Assembly: GCF_905475395.1 (NCBI RefSeq)
Contig: NC_058339.1
Span: 75,234,520-75,298,519, forward strand
From: Chrysoperla carnea
Taxonomy: Eukaryota > Arthropoda > Insecta > Neuroptera > Chrysopidae
DNA length: 64,000 nt
Reading direction: 5' to 3'
Every line of letters begins with the position of its first letter. Position 1 is the stretch's first letter. The notes under the pieces were generated by a model, which saw only the letters and a list, made by a program, of their open reading frames with translations, ran no database searches and was not told the origin of the DNA. Shown in pieces: positions 25,322 through 35,423 of the stretch. The position numbers were made by a program, and so were the translations under genes.

Positions 25322-28300
25322 ATGCAGGGTCCTTCTCACCAATCATCTTCTGATGGTAATCGAATTCAGGGAAAAACTTGGGCTTCAAATGAAGAATATA
25401 GCGCTTCAGGACTTAAAAAAATTATCCACGGTAATGATTATCAATTAAAATTATTGATGTTGTTTGCATTTAAAGGTGAAAGATCCGAAGTGATTTTTCG
25501 CTTAGCTACAGAAATGACTGAAGCAGAGAAATTTGATGATCTGGTTTTTCGTTATACTGATAGTCAAACGAACAAAATAAAGTATCGTTTCCTACAAGCA
25601 AAACATAGACAATTTCTAAGAGAAGGAAATAAAATTAAGGTTAGTGAGCTTATTCATAAGGATGATAAGGACTTTAGCTTGCAAAAGTATTTTGTCTCAT
25701 ATTTAAAAGATATAGAGAAATCCGAATTCCAAGATGGAGTGATAGAAGATTTTATTATATGTACTAATACTAATTTTGATTTTGAGCCAAGCACAAGGAA
25801 AAAGGACCAACAACGAACAAAAAACGATAAAGAAAGATGGAAAACCTATTTTTCAGAGAAAACAGACCATGACACATTTTTAAATTTGGGAGGTAAGCGT
25901 TATCAGTTTAATAAGGATGCAAGTATAAGAAACAATATAATTCTGGAATTAACGCCAATATTTCAAGAAACCTTAAACAAAAATCAATTGTCAATTGATA
26001 ATATTAAAGAAAAGATAGATGATTTTTTAGATAAACTAGTGTTTGCTGTTGATCAGCCATCTGGAGAAATCTTAGAACAAAAGATTAAAGATACAATTGG
26101 TAATGAGTTTAATCTAATTAATGACATCGTTTACAATAATTTTTTTAAGTTTATGCATGATTGGATGAAGCATTTCCACCAAAATCTAGGAGAAGTAGGA
26201 GATGGAAAAGCACATTTTCTTACACATAAAGATGTAAAAAAGTTTTTAAGTGAAGCAAGGCAAAAGATTGCCAGTTTGGGGTTAATTAGCTCCACTATAT
26301 TATGCACAAAAAAGATAGAAAAATTTGGTCTTAAGTTCAATGAAGATAGTGAAACAGTAAAGGAAATTGGAACATTTTTAAGTAAACAAAATGGTAAAAA
26401 ACAAATCTTAATCATTTGCTCCGAAACTGAATTGTTAAGTGAAATTAAAGTATCTCAGGTACTTACAGATCCTGGTACAAAAAGAAAAGAAAGAACCATA
26501 TTTTCAGATCTAAAATCATTAGATTTATTGCGAGGTTCTGAGATGGATCCTGTAAGTGCATTCAGTTCACAGGAAAAAGATTGCTTAATAATTACAAGCC
26601 TTTCCGAAGATGCAAAGAGTTTATTAAATGAATTCTACGAGATAGTTGAAAAAGATTCTAACAAGAAAATTATTTTAATCATTAAACCAAAACAAAATGA
26701 TAATATCCAAAACCTTTTTCAAAAATTGCACGTGCAAGAAATAGAAGATAATAATAATAAGCTTGATGATCTTTCTGCTGACTCAAAAGCGAAAATGTTG
26801 GAAACAGAAATTACGTTTTTTGGAGAAAAAAGGAAATTATTAAGCCTAACAACCACGGAAGCTAGTAAGAATAGTCTATACTCAGCCATAAATGGAGATG
26901 CATTAACTACACTCATTGACGAAGATAGCATCATAATCGGTGGTCAGTATAAATATGACTTTGATACATATATTGATATACCACGCACACTTATTTATCA
27001 AACAAAGATAGATAAAAAATGTCTTCAGGAGAATAAGAATGACCTATTTGCTATTAGTGGTACAGAAAGCGACTTTTCTAAATTAGTTCCTAAAGACGAA
27101 AAGAAAAGAGAATTTAGCGATAAAGACCCAGATAAAAACGACGTTACCCGATTTATTAGATTAGATAATTATCGTGATATAATGAAAGATTTTGATCAAT
27201 TATGTCGTGATTATAACAAATACAATATTCATTGGCTTGAAAACATGGATGGTGTATTGGAATGGAAAAAATCTTACGGCTCCTTATTTAATTTACGTAG
27301 ATTCGTATTAAAAGAGGAAGTTCAAAAAAAACAAATTAATGAGTTAACTAATTCAGCTATTATTGCTGCAGAAGCTGGCATGGGAAAATCTACCATATTG
27401 ACTACATACTCAATAAACAAAGATTCCTTGTGGCCTATTAGAATTAATTTAAAACATTATCAAACGGAAATAATTAACGCGAATTTTGACGACTTAAGTG
27501 GAATTGTGGCGTTTCTGTCTAATGTTATTGATCCAGTAAGTTCGAAAACTTCATTAATAAATAATTTACTAGAATATTGTTTGAAACAGAAAGATCAAGT
27601 TACCCTCTTGTTAGACGGGTTTGATGAAATCAAAGACTTTGTTAGAAAAAAAGTAGTGCGATTATTACGAACCGTAAGAAGAACTACAGAAGGTAAAGTG
27701 TTTATCACAACTCGTTCATATGCACGATCTGAGTTAGAAGATGCTTTGGGAATATTTGCATATTTTTTAAATCCTATTGACAAGGAACTAATTAAAGAAT
27801 TTTTACAAAAATTTTGGATTGAAAGATTAAATGTAAAAGAATCAACTCAAAAGGATAAAGTTATTAATTTTACAAGCCAACTCCTTCAAGATTTAAAATT
27901 TATTGAAGAAAAGGGTCTAATAGGAATTGCATTACAAGCACGAATGGTGGCTGAAATTTTTCAAGACGAGTGTAAAGAATATTTCGAAGATGAAAAATTT
28001 AATTCTGCCAATCTTAAAATTACTAACACATCTGATCTTTATGACAGATTTGTTAAATATCAATATTTAAGATATTTCAAAACAAAAATTAATATAAACG
28101 AAAAATTAGGCGAGATTTCACGAATCTCACTTATTAATTCATACGCAAAAGGCCATGGTGATTTAGCATTAAAATCATTATTCTCTGAAGATCAGATACA
28201 AGGACTTTTAAAAAAGGTAAAATTTTCAAGTGAGGAATTACAAGATATTGGTCTTATAAAGACTTTAAAAAATGACGGCACTGCAGATTTTCTTCATCCA

Positions 28301-30007
28301 ACATACGCTGAATACTTTGCAGCCGATCTTCTTGTTGATGCTCTGAGGAAAAAGAAAGATCATCCTAAATACACAGCAGTATATTACTTTTTGTTGATGC
28401 AAATCTTTAGAGATAATAGCAAAGTAATTTATGATTTTATTGAAAACAAAGTAAAAACAGAAAATGATAGTAATTTAGATAACAATTGGAAAACAATTCA
28501 AGACTGTAATTTACTGAAAGATGTTAAAATTCAAGCAAAGCTACCTTTCAATGATTTACCTGAAAAAATTAAATCTTATGATACTCTATCTGTAAAAAGC
28601 TTAAGTGAGTTACAACAAGATGTTGAAAAATGCATGAAATGGTGCCCTTCATATGATTATTATTATTATAATGGTGATCCCGATTTTGTTTTCATCAAAA
28701 AACTTTTTGAAGAGTTTGTAAGGGAGGCAAATATTGAAACACTAACAACCACTTTAAAATTTTTATTAAACGCAAATGGAAAATCAAAGTATTTCAAGGT
28801 AAATAACATGTTCAAAAATAATATTCTTAAAGCAATTCACCACTACTACAGCCAAGTCATACAGCAAAATATGCTCAATGATGAGGTCGCACAGGAAATA
28901 TTAAAAAATGGTAGTATTAAGTCAGAATTAGAAATAGATTTGGAATTGGAGATGAAATTCAAAAATTTCAAAGTTTCTAATACGGATGAAAATATAAAGA
29001 ACAAGCAACTGAAGGAGATAATAGATATTTTAATTCCAGAAGAAATACAAACGCTAGAAAAATTGCAGAAATTAAGTTACTTGCAATATTTTTGTGATAT
29101 TTTTTATCCAGATATTATTGATAGTGCGAAGTCATATATTGGTTTCGCTAAGGATACTCAGAAAGAGTACATAATGAGAATAATCAATTCTCTAATAAAT
29201 AATATGAATTGCGGAAATAATGGTGTTATTGATAAGGAACTGACTACGTACAAAACAACGTTTTTCATTGCTATTCTTCATCATCCAAGTGCTATTGCAT
29301 ATACTAAATTATCGATCAATGCGATCTATGGTGAAAAAGATGAAATTTGGTTAGAAAGATATGGTGTTCTAATTTCTAGGGTTTTAGAGATCCTCACTCC
29401 TGAAATGTCAAAGAATTTTAACTCTATTTTAGATGAAACAACTGTAGAATCATACATACCTAAACCTGGTACTTATTTAAGCTATTACTCAGATGGAATT
29501 TTTATTGATCTAATTAAATATATTGTGAACAGAATCGGAAAAGAAGAACTTCCACAGATTGATAAGCTAGCTTTTCTTAAGATGCTTGTACGTTTTGTCG
29601 GATTTTCCATAAAAGCAGATAATAAATTCTCTTTCACCTTTGAACAATTTGAAACAACACTAAAATTTGTCACAGGTATATTAAATGGGCAACGTAAATC
29701 TGCAATTATGATATTAGAATGCATAGAATATTTATCTCTTCTAAGAAAAGTAGGATTGAAATTAATTCGTGTTGACCAAGAGCTTCTAGTAATTGATCCT
29801 GCAGGTGAGTTTGAATATAAATTTTCCAACGATTACATGAACCAAATAATAGAACTATTTAAATGGAAAACTGAAAATCCGTCTAAAACTCAAAAAGAGT
29901 TTCTTGAGGAATGCTACAAGATCTTAGAATTTAAGAAATATAGTAGAAAAAGAAGAGGATCTGAAAGTGATTTTCAAGTTCTAAAAAAGAAGTTGCCTAT
30001 TAAATAA
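25322..30007 (+). CDS. Giant STAND NTPase: PD-(D/E)XK (Cap4/DUF4297-like) nuclease + NACHT
   Basis: A single uninterrupted frame encodes 1,561 residues from ATG 25322; an in-frame GTG lies nine bases upstream, but ATG is the eukaryotic choice. Residues 30-100 have the outline of the Cap4/DUF4297 PD-(D/E)XK nuclease: H36-G-N-D-Y-Q, E64, D72-D73 and Q92-A-K94-H95, followed by a DFIICTN strand. Residues about 355-460 hold three hydrophobic strands (QILIIC, CLIITS, IILIIK) of unknown fold. NACHT features follow: Walker A EAGMGKST (684-691), Walker B LLLDGFDE (762-769) and a TTR sensor (796-798). FLHPTYAEYFA (990-1000) matches the winged-helix end of STAND proteins. The remaining 560 residues are helical with no LRR, ankyrin or TPR signature that I recognise, ending in a basic SRKRR tail (1541-1545) that could be a nuclear signal. 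The order resembles bacterial antiviral Avs proteins, suggesting a sensor with a nucleic-acid-cutting effector. Function is inferred, not shown. Confidence 0.85.
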   Translation: MQGPSHQSSSDGNRIQGKTWASNEEYSASGLKKIIHGNDYQLKLLMLFAFKGERSEVIFRLATEMTEAEKFDDLVFRYTDSQTNKIKYRFLQAKHRQFLREGNKIKVSELIHKDDKDFSLQKYFVSYLKDIEKSEFQDGVIEDFIICTNTNFDFEPSTRKKDQQRTKNDKERWKTYFSEKTDHDTFLNLGGKRYQFNKDASIRNNIILELTPIFQETLNKNQLSIDNIKEKIDDFLDKLVFAVDQPSGEILEQKIKDTIGNEFNLINDIVYNNFFKFMHDWMKHFHQNLGEVGDGKAHFLTHKDVKKFLSEARQKIASLGLISSTILCTKKIEKFGLKFNEDSETVKEIGTFLSKQNGKKQILIICSETELLSEIKVSQVLTDPGTKRKERTIFSDLKSLDLLRGSEMDPVSAFSSQEKDCLIITSLSEDAKSLLNEFYEIVEKDSNKKIILIIKPKQNDNIQNLFQKLHVQEIEDNNNKLDDLSADSKAKMLETEITFFGEKRKLLSLTTTEASKNSLYSAINGDALTTLIDEDSIIIGGQYKYDFDTYIDIPRTLIYQTKIDKKCLQENKNDLFAISGTESDFSKLVPKDEKKREFSDKDPDKNDVTRFIRLDNYRDIMKDFDQLCRDYNKYNIHWLENMDGVLEWKKSYGSLFNLRRFVLKEEVQKKQINELTNSAIIAAEAGMGKSTILTTYSINKDSLWPIRINLKHYQTEIINANFDDLSGIVAFLSNVIDPVSSKTSLINNLLEYCLKQKDQVTLLLDGFDEIKDFVRKKVVRLLRTVRRTTEGKVFITTRSYARSELEDALGIFAYFLNPIDKELIKEFLQKFWIERLNVKESTQKDKVINFTSQLLQDLKFIEEKGLIGIALQARMVAEIFQDECKEYFEDEKFNSANLKITNTSDLYDRFVKYQYLRYFKTKININEKLGEISRISLINSYAKGHGDLALKSLFSEDQIQGLLKKVKFSSEELQDIGLIKTLKNDGTADFLHPTYAEYFAADLLVDALRKKKDHPKYTAVYYFLLMQIFRDNSKVIYDFIENKVKTENDSNLDNNWKTIQDCNLLKDVKIQAKLPFNDLPEKIKSYDTLSVKSLSELQQDVEKCMKWCPSYDYYYYNGDPDFVFIKKLFEEFVREANIETLTTTLKFLLNANGKSKYFKVNNMFKNNILKAIHHYYSQVIQQNMLNDEVAQEILKNGSIKSELEIDLELEMKFKNFKVSNTDENIKNKQLKEIIDILIPEEIQTLEKLQKLSYLQYFCDIFYPDIIDSAKSYIGFAKDTQKEYIMRIINSLINNMNCGNNGVIDKELTTYKTTFFIAILHHPSAIAYTKLSINAIYGEKDEIWLERYGVLISRVLEILTPEMSKNFNSILDETTVESYIPKPGTYLSYYSDGIFIDLIKYIVNRIGKEELPQIDKLAFLKMLVRFVGFSIKADNKFSFTFEQFETTLKFVTGILNGQRKSAIMILECIEYLSLLRKVGLKLIRVDQELLVIDPAGEFEYKFSNDYMNQIIELFKWKTENPSKTQKEFLEECYKILEFKKYSRKRRGSESDFQVLKKKLPIK

Positions 30008-30039
30008 AAGGAAAATATTTGTTCATTGTAGATGAGCTC

Positions 30040-30045
30040 AATAAA
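30040..30045 (+). promoter_or_regulatory. Polyadenylation signal AATAAA
   Basis: AATAAA 33 bases after the stop codon of the nuclease-NACHT gene. Another copy overlaps the stop itself (30003-30008) and is a poorer candidate. Cleavage would fall just inside the left arm of the foldback element. Confidence 0.5.
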
Positions 30046-30062
30046 AGGTTTTAAGTAATATG

Positions 30063-30720
30063 CAAGCTGGGCCATTTTATCTATACACTTAAATATCTCG
30101 TTTGGGTAACAAATCAAAAAATAATTTTTTACAAAAGTTGCAGAGTTTGATGGGGAGACATGATGTTCTGACATCAGATTTAACCTAGTTCTTTGTGTTT
30201 CTTTAAATAGCCAATTTAGATCCTAAACGGTAAGAAATAGAACAACACTTGAAATTAGAAAGTTTATTCTCATAATAAAACTAACAATTTTTGTTTAAAC
30301 GTTTAAAATTTATCGATAATTGTAGGTCAAAGTCATGGACATAGGTGAATGTCCTCTTCTGCCCTTGACAATTTTTGGGTTAAGTATTTTTCCGGATTTA
30401 GAGTGTTTTCTTTCGATTAAATGCAATAATGACATGTTACTACGCATTTCCATCGCAAGGCGACGATTTTCGAAAAAATGGTTCAGATGAAAAATGTTAG
30501 TTATTTTATGAGAATCAACTTTCTAATTTAAAGTATTATTCTATCTCTTACCGTTTAGGATCTAAATTGGCTACTAAAGAAACCCGAAAATCTAGGTCCA
30601 ATGTGTTGTCAGAGCATCATGTTTCATGTCCCCCATCAAGCTTTGAAACTTTTATTTAAGTTATTTTTTTATTTGTTAACTACAAAAGAAGCTATTAGTC
30701 ATTAAATGACCCATCTTGGC
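30063..30720. mobile_element. Foldback element directly 3' of the nuclease-NACHT gene
   Basis: Arms of about 180 bp: GCCAATTTAGATCCTAAACG with GGTAAGAAATAGAA on the left (about 30210-30243) mirrors TTCTATCTCTTACC with GTTTAGGATCTAAATTGGC on the right (about 30539-30571). The symmetry extends outward through the GATGGGGAGACATGATG / CATCATGTTTCATGTCCCCC segments. The spacer holds a fragment also found near 10880-11000. It starts about 55 bp after the stop codon, so read-through transcripts could form a long hairpin. Confidence 0.8.
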
Positions 30721-31842
30721 GAATAATGGACCTGGTGACTAACGACAATAGAAACTATCTAAAATAATTATCCAAGACATCGATATCGTTAAAAGAGAAC
30801 AGTTTCAGTGGAAATAGATGCCTGTGTCATATCATTTATGAGTATTAAAAAAAATAGTTATTATATTAATAAAAATTTAAGTTTTTTATTTAAAAAAAAT
30901 GGATAACAAATTCAAATTTTATAGTAAATTTGATAATAATTACAACAAAGCCAAACTCATGAAAATGAGAAGAAAATTGGATCCAGAAAGTTTTGATTTT
31001 ATTTCTAATATAAATAATATGATTCTGTAAATAAATATGACATTAATATATTTATATATTTTATTAGATTTCTATTAAATAATTATAAAAATACTCGAAG
31101 TTTTGTGTTTGTTTATCTCTTAATTTTTATTTATTTAGTAATATACTTCAGACTAAAGAGAATTTTTTTCTGCATTAAATTTAGAGTTTTAGGTTCAGTA
31201 TCACGTACCGAATGTAAATGCACAAAATCCTTACCAAAATAGGCGGTGAATGTCCTTCCATTTTAAGGAAAACTGTTTTGGTCTATACCTCCATTACCGG
31301 TCTATACCATGCTTACTAGATGTTGGGCTATAAAAAACATAATTTCATATCTTTTGTAGTAAATTCTATCGGGAGAATGTTTTAATTCTCGTACCGTACC
31401 CTGAAACGGTAAGTAGAACTTTCACAAAAAGTTTTTTTTTTCACAAAATTGTTTAAATGTTTAACGTTTGTGAATTTAAATAATTGATTCTGACTATTTA
31501 CAATTTATTTCTTAAATTTTAATTGAATGAGAATTATTTATTTACACATTTGGCAAAAACAAAAATTATTTACAAGAGAATTTGAAATATGAAATTGTCT
31601 ATAACGTAGAATTTAAACCCACAACTTTGGAATTTGATAAATATCAATTTATTCATGTGGTCATGCTTTAAACATAACTAGCTGTTGCCCGTTCGCTTCT
31701 CTAGATGGATTATTTACAATAAATTTAAAAATTATCTGTAACGAAAAATTTGAATGCACAACTTTTGAATAAGTTTCGTAATTTTTTACACTTTGATCGT
31801 AAAAGTGGTATAATTAATTATACCATGTATACAGGAGGATGT
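30721..31842. other. Non-coding AT-rich DNA
   Basis: No gene supported. A short motif ACTAGCTGTTGCCCGTTCGCT near 31677 resembles the eroded end of an insect dispersed repeat. Confidence 0.45.
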
Positions 31843-32012
31843 CTTTAAAGTTGAGATATGCTTGAAACTCGAAAAATAAGTTTTAACGATAAAAATGCTT
31901 CAAGCAAAAAATTTTGGGTCTACAGGCGCACATCTTACGCAGGTATTAAACTTGACCTAGGTTTTCAGTCTCAATGAAAAGCTCGGTCTACTCCACAACT
32001 GGTAACAGATAG
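31843..32012. repeat. Dispersed repeat, family I
   Basis: GAGATATGCTTGAAACTCG through GCGCACATCTTACG to AAAAGCTCGGTCTACTC repeats 5740-5880 in the same orientation with moderate divergence. Confidence 0.55.
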
Positions 32013-33557
32013 TAGGGGGAGAAAAAGTGACCAATTTTAGGTGGTCATTTCAAAAGTCACGAAATTTTTCATAGTAAAACTTCAATGCTTAAAGATAATG
32101 AAAAACCACTTCTGGCAGCCATGTGTGGCCGGGGTGGACTACCCTAAATTTTTAAAGAGGGTAAGAAATAAGACTTATTTTTCTTCAAGTATAAGTCATA
32201 AAATTTTAGGAAATTATTTTCGACAATATTTTTACTTCCCTCCTAATTTTTGCTAGAACATTTACATCCCTCCTAATTGTTGCCAGAACGCTATAAATAT
32301 TTAATTTTAAAAAATCCAATTTTGTCATTTCATCAGTCTTGAAATTTTAACAGAATAAATAAACTAGATAAAATGTTATTATTTTGAAATTTTCAAGGTA
32401 ATTTTTTAATCATCTTTGGATTGACTTCTAGATCAATTTCTCAAGATCATAACCTCTAAATCAACTTCTAGAGATCAACTTTAATATTAAAGTTTTAAAA
32501 TCATGTTTTAAACCTTCGACTTCGTCTCGGTTTCGGGTTCGGCCGAAGGTCGGACAATAAAAATAAATTAATAATTCATAATATTTAATGCCAGAACGAA
32601 ATTCTTTGATTATTTTTTTCATAATCAGATAAATTCAACAGTTCTGAGTAGCTTTTATTTTAAATTATTTGTAGACTGTTTATCATAAATTTTTAATTAT
32701 GGAAAAATATCGTACAGTATTATGATTCGGTGACATAATTAGATTAATTTCAATATTTCCAGGAACTTTGAGGTGGCAACCCCATCTATAGAAGTTGTAC
32801 TCACATTAAATAAAAGCATGCTTATTAATACTTTTTGAACAGCCTGTAACTATTATAGGTAAACAAAAGTAAGTATTGTTTACAAAGCGGATATTAAAAA
32901 AACTAGCGTTTTAATAAAGTTCAAATTAATTCCAATGATATGAATCTGATTGTTTCGTTTTGTCACATATAGGTGGTACCTACCGATATATGTTGATTTA
33001 TCAACTTCCGCTCAAATATTTTATTTCTTCGATAATAATTTTTTTTAAATAAATAATAAAGTATTTAATTTAATATTCCGTGCGTAGTGTGTAATGTTTA
33101 TATTTCTCCGGTATGTAAGTTTTTCCTGTTATACTGGATAAAAATCTATTTAATACGTTGTTTTGTTTCTTACGTTTTATTGTCTCTATGATAATAAAAA
33201 CTGAAAAGAAAAATAGTCCAGTTGTTCATCGGATCAAATCTTCCCAAAAAAGGACGCCGACTGATAAATTAGCTTTTTTTGAAATCCCTATTTAATTTCC
33301 TTTATTTTTATATCCTACTCGATAGATTTGGTTTTTTTTTAATATATTACTATTACGCGCCAAAAATCTACAATTTTGTTCTTTTTCCAAAAAAGGATAA
33401 GGTTTTTAAGACTTATATCCGTTTAAGACGAATATAATGATTCCTTAACTGTTGAAATCCATCGAGCCGTTTTTATACGAGGTAATAAAGAAATTTACAA
33501 ATATTTATACATACATACAAGCTTGCCTTCCTTGACAGTCGGGTAACAACGTGTAAC
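32013..33557. other. Non-coding AT-rich DNA
   Basis: No gene supported. A GC-richer spot at 32517-32556 (CTCGGTTTCGGGTTCGGCCG) is a probable repeat end. A TACATCCCTCCTAATT-type motif is duplicated at 32232-32280. Confidence 0.4.
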
Positions 33558-33707
33558 TTACATATATTTATTATATGGGAATATCAGCTGTATTAGTTAT
33601 GTATGTGTGACATGTATGTATGTGTAATGTGATAGAGTGATCAACACTGTTTATGCATGGTATTTCAACAATTAACTCAGTCAATTGTTTGTTTTCACTT
33701 GTTAATA
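33558..33707. mobile_element. Family B fragment
   Basis: ACATATATTTATTATATGGG through GACATGTATGTATG to ATTAACTCAGTCAATTGTTT and TTTTCACTTGTTAATA is the terminal part of family B, inverted relative to the copy at 9012-9545. Confidence 0.7.
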
Positions 33708-33920
33708 AGAAATTTTCTATATTTTCCTGTGAACGTATTTTAGTAAACAATTTCAGCAGATTGATTAGTTTACAAGAAATAACGTTTGATCTAATGAATT
33801 TAAAAAAAGTATATCAAAAAGACTATTCAAATTATTCTTGAAAGCAAAACTCAATTTTGTTCGAGAGGTGAGACATATTTAGATCAGAATAATGTTCAAA
33901 AATATTCTATTTACATAATA

Positions 33921-34343
33921 CAGTGCAACCTTAATATAACGAACCTCAATATAACGAATTCCTCGATTTAACAAATTTTTCGCAATCCCCTTGAATTGTC
34001 CATAAGAGTCAATATAAAATATACCTCTACATTACGAATATTTTTTGCGAACAGTCTCTTTATAACGAATTTTCAACTATAATAAAAAATTTAAATACCT
34101 CTAAATAACGAAATTCGTCAATTCAAAACCTTTATATAACGTATAAAGTCCCACCAATATATGACAGTTAGTATGCTCCATAGTATGTAATTCATGTCGC
34201 GAGAGGTTCCGACACTTTTCTCCTCTTTATAACGAATTTTAGACCAACTTAACCTCAATATAACAAACCTCAGTTTAATGAATTACTTGATATAACGAAT
34301 ATTTACTGGTTCCCTTCAGATTTTTTATATCGAGGTTGCACTG
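33921..34343. mobile_element. pogo/Tigger-type MITE with TA target duplication
   Basis: The 5' end CAGTGCAACCTTAATATAAC and 3' end TATCGAGGTTGCACTG are terminal inverted repeats, flanked on both sides by TA (33919-33920 and 34344-34345), the target duplication of Tc1/mariner/pogo elements. The 423-bp interior is built from repeated TATAACGAA words, as in pogo-type MITEs. No transposase remains. Confidence 0.85.
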
Positions 34344-34561
34344 TAATAAACACACACATTTGTAAAATTAATGAGAAGAGTATTGTTTATATTGTTCATA
34401 TTATATAAATATTTATTTTAATTTTTAAACATATCAGCATTATTTAAAAGAAAACACTTTACAGACGAACGTGTACTGGATTCAGTGACTTTATCTGTCC
34501 GTATTGCCTGTCCCCTGATGAATTCTCATTTACTTTTAGCAACAACAAAATAATAAACGTA

Positions 34562-34927
34562 AAATAAAAACAAGTCAAAACAAACAATTGACCGAGTTAA
34601 CTGTTGAAATACAATGTATAGACAGTCTTGATTATTCTGTCACATTACACATACATACATGTCACACACATATAACTGATATATCAATATAATACTACAA
34701 TTTGCGCTCTCACCGGTAAACAGTGATGTTTAGGAAAAAATGTTTCAAACAAAAGTTGTTTATTTTTTTAATAAGAAACATTTTTTATATTTAAACTTTT
34801 GTTATATCTCTAACGATTTACAAGATTGCCCTATGTTGCTCATTTACGAACTCGACCTCACTTTTTACGTCCTCAGCACGCTATAAAAATTTCAGCTTGC
34901 TATATCTTTTCGTTTTTGAGTAATCGT
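34562..34927. mobile_element. Family B copy, truncated
   Basis: Same orientation as 9012-9545, from AACAAGTCAAAACAAACAAT to CGTTTTTGAGTAATCGTGAT. It then stops abruptly where about 40 bp of family F terminus (TTTTTCAAAAATAGTGGAAT then ACCCTA, inverted) is joined at 34928-34967. Confidence 0.7.
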
Positions 34928-35423
34928 GATGACATTTTGAAGTACTTTTTCAAAAATAGTGGAATACCCTATTCTTTCATAAACGGTGTGATATTTAATT
35001 ACTTATTTTCCAAGTTTTGTAAATTTCTTAATATATTGTAATCACAGAGCAACTACCTTAAGATTCTTTTTGGAACATCTTACACTTGCTCTTATCACAC
35101 ATTACCAATAATATTTTCTAATTTTTTATTTTTATTTATGACTTTGCTGAATCAGCATTCATTCACTCACTAATGAATATAAAAAGAATGAATTCTTTTA
35201 ATTGTCTTTACAAAAACACTCCTTAAGAGTTTTTCACAGTTTGAAATAAATGTGAGTCATTTGAAATAATATTTACTAATTTCATAATTATGTATCAAAT
35301 ATATCACGTAAGATATGGCCATAAATGTTGAAGGTCTTATACATACAAATAAATATTCCATGCGAATTAGCAATTGGTTATTAATTTGTTTTCGGGACCT
35401 ATACTCTTACAACACCTGCCAAA

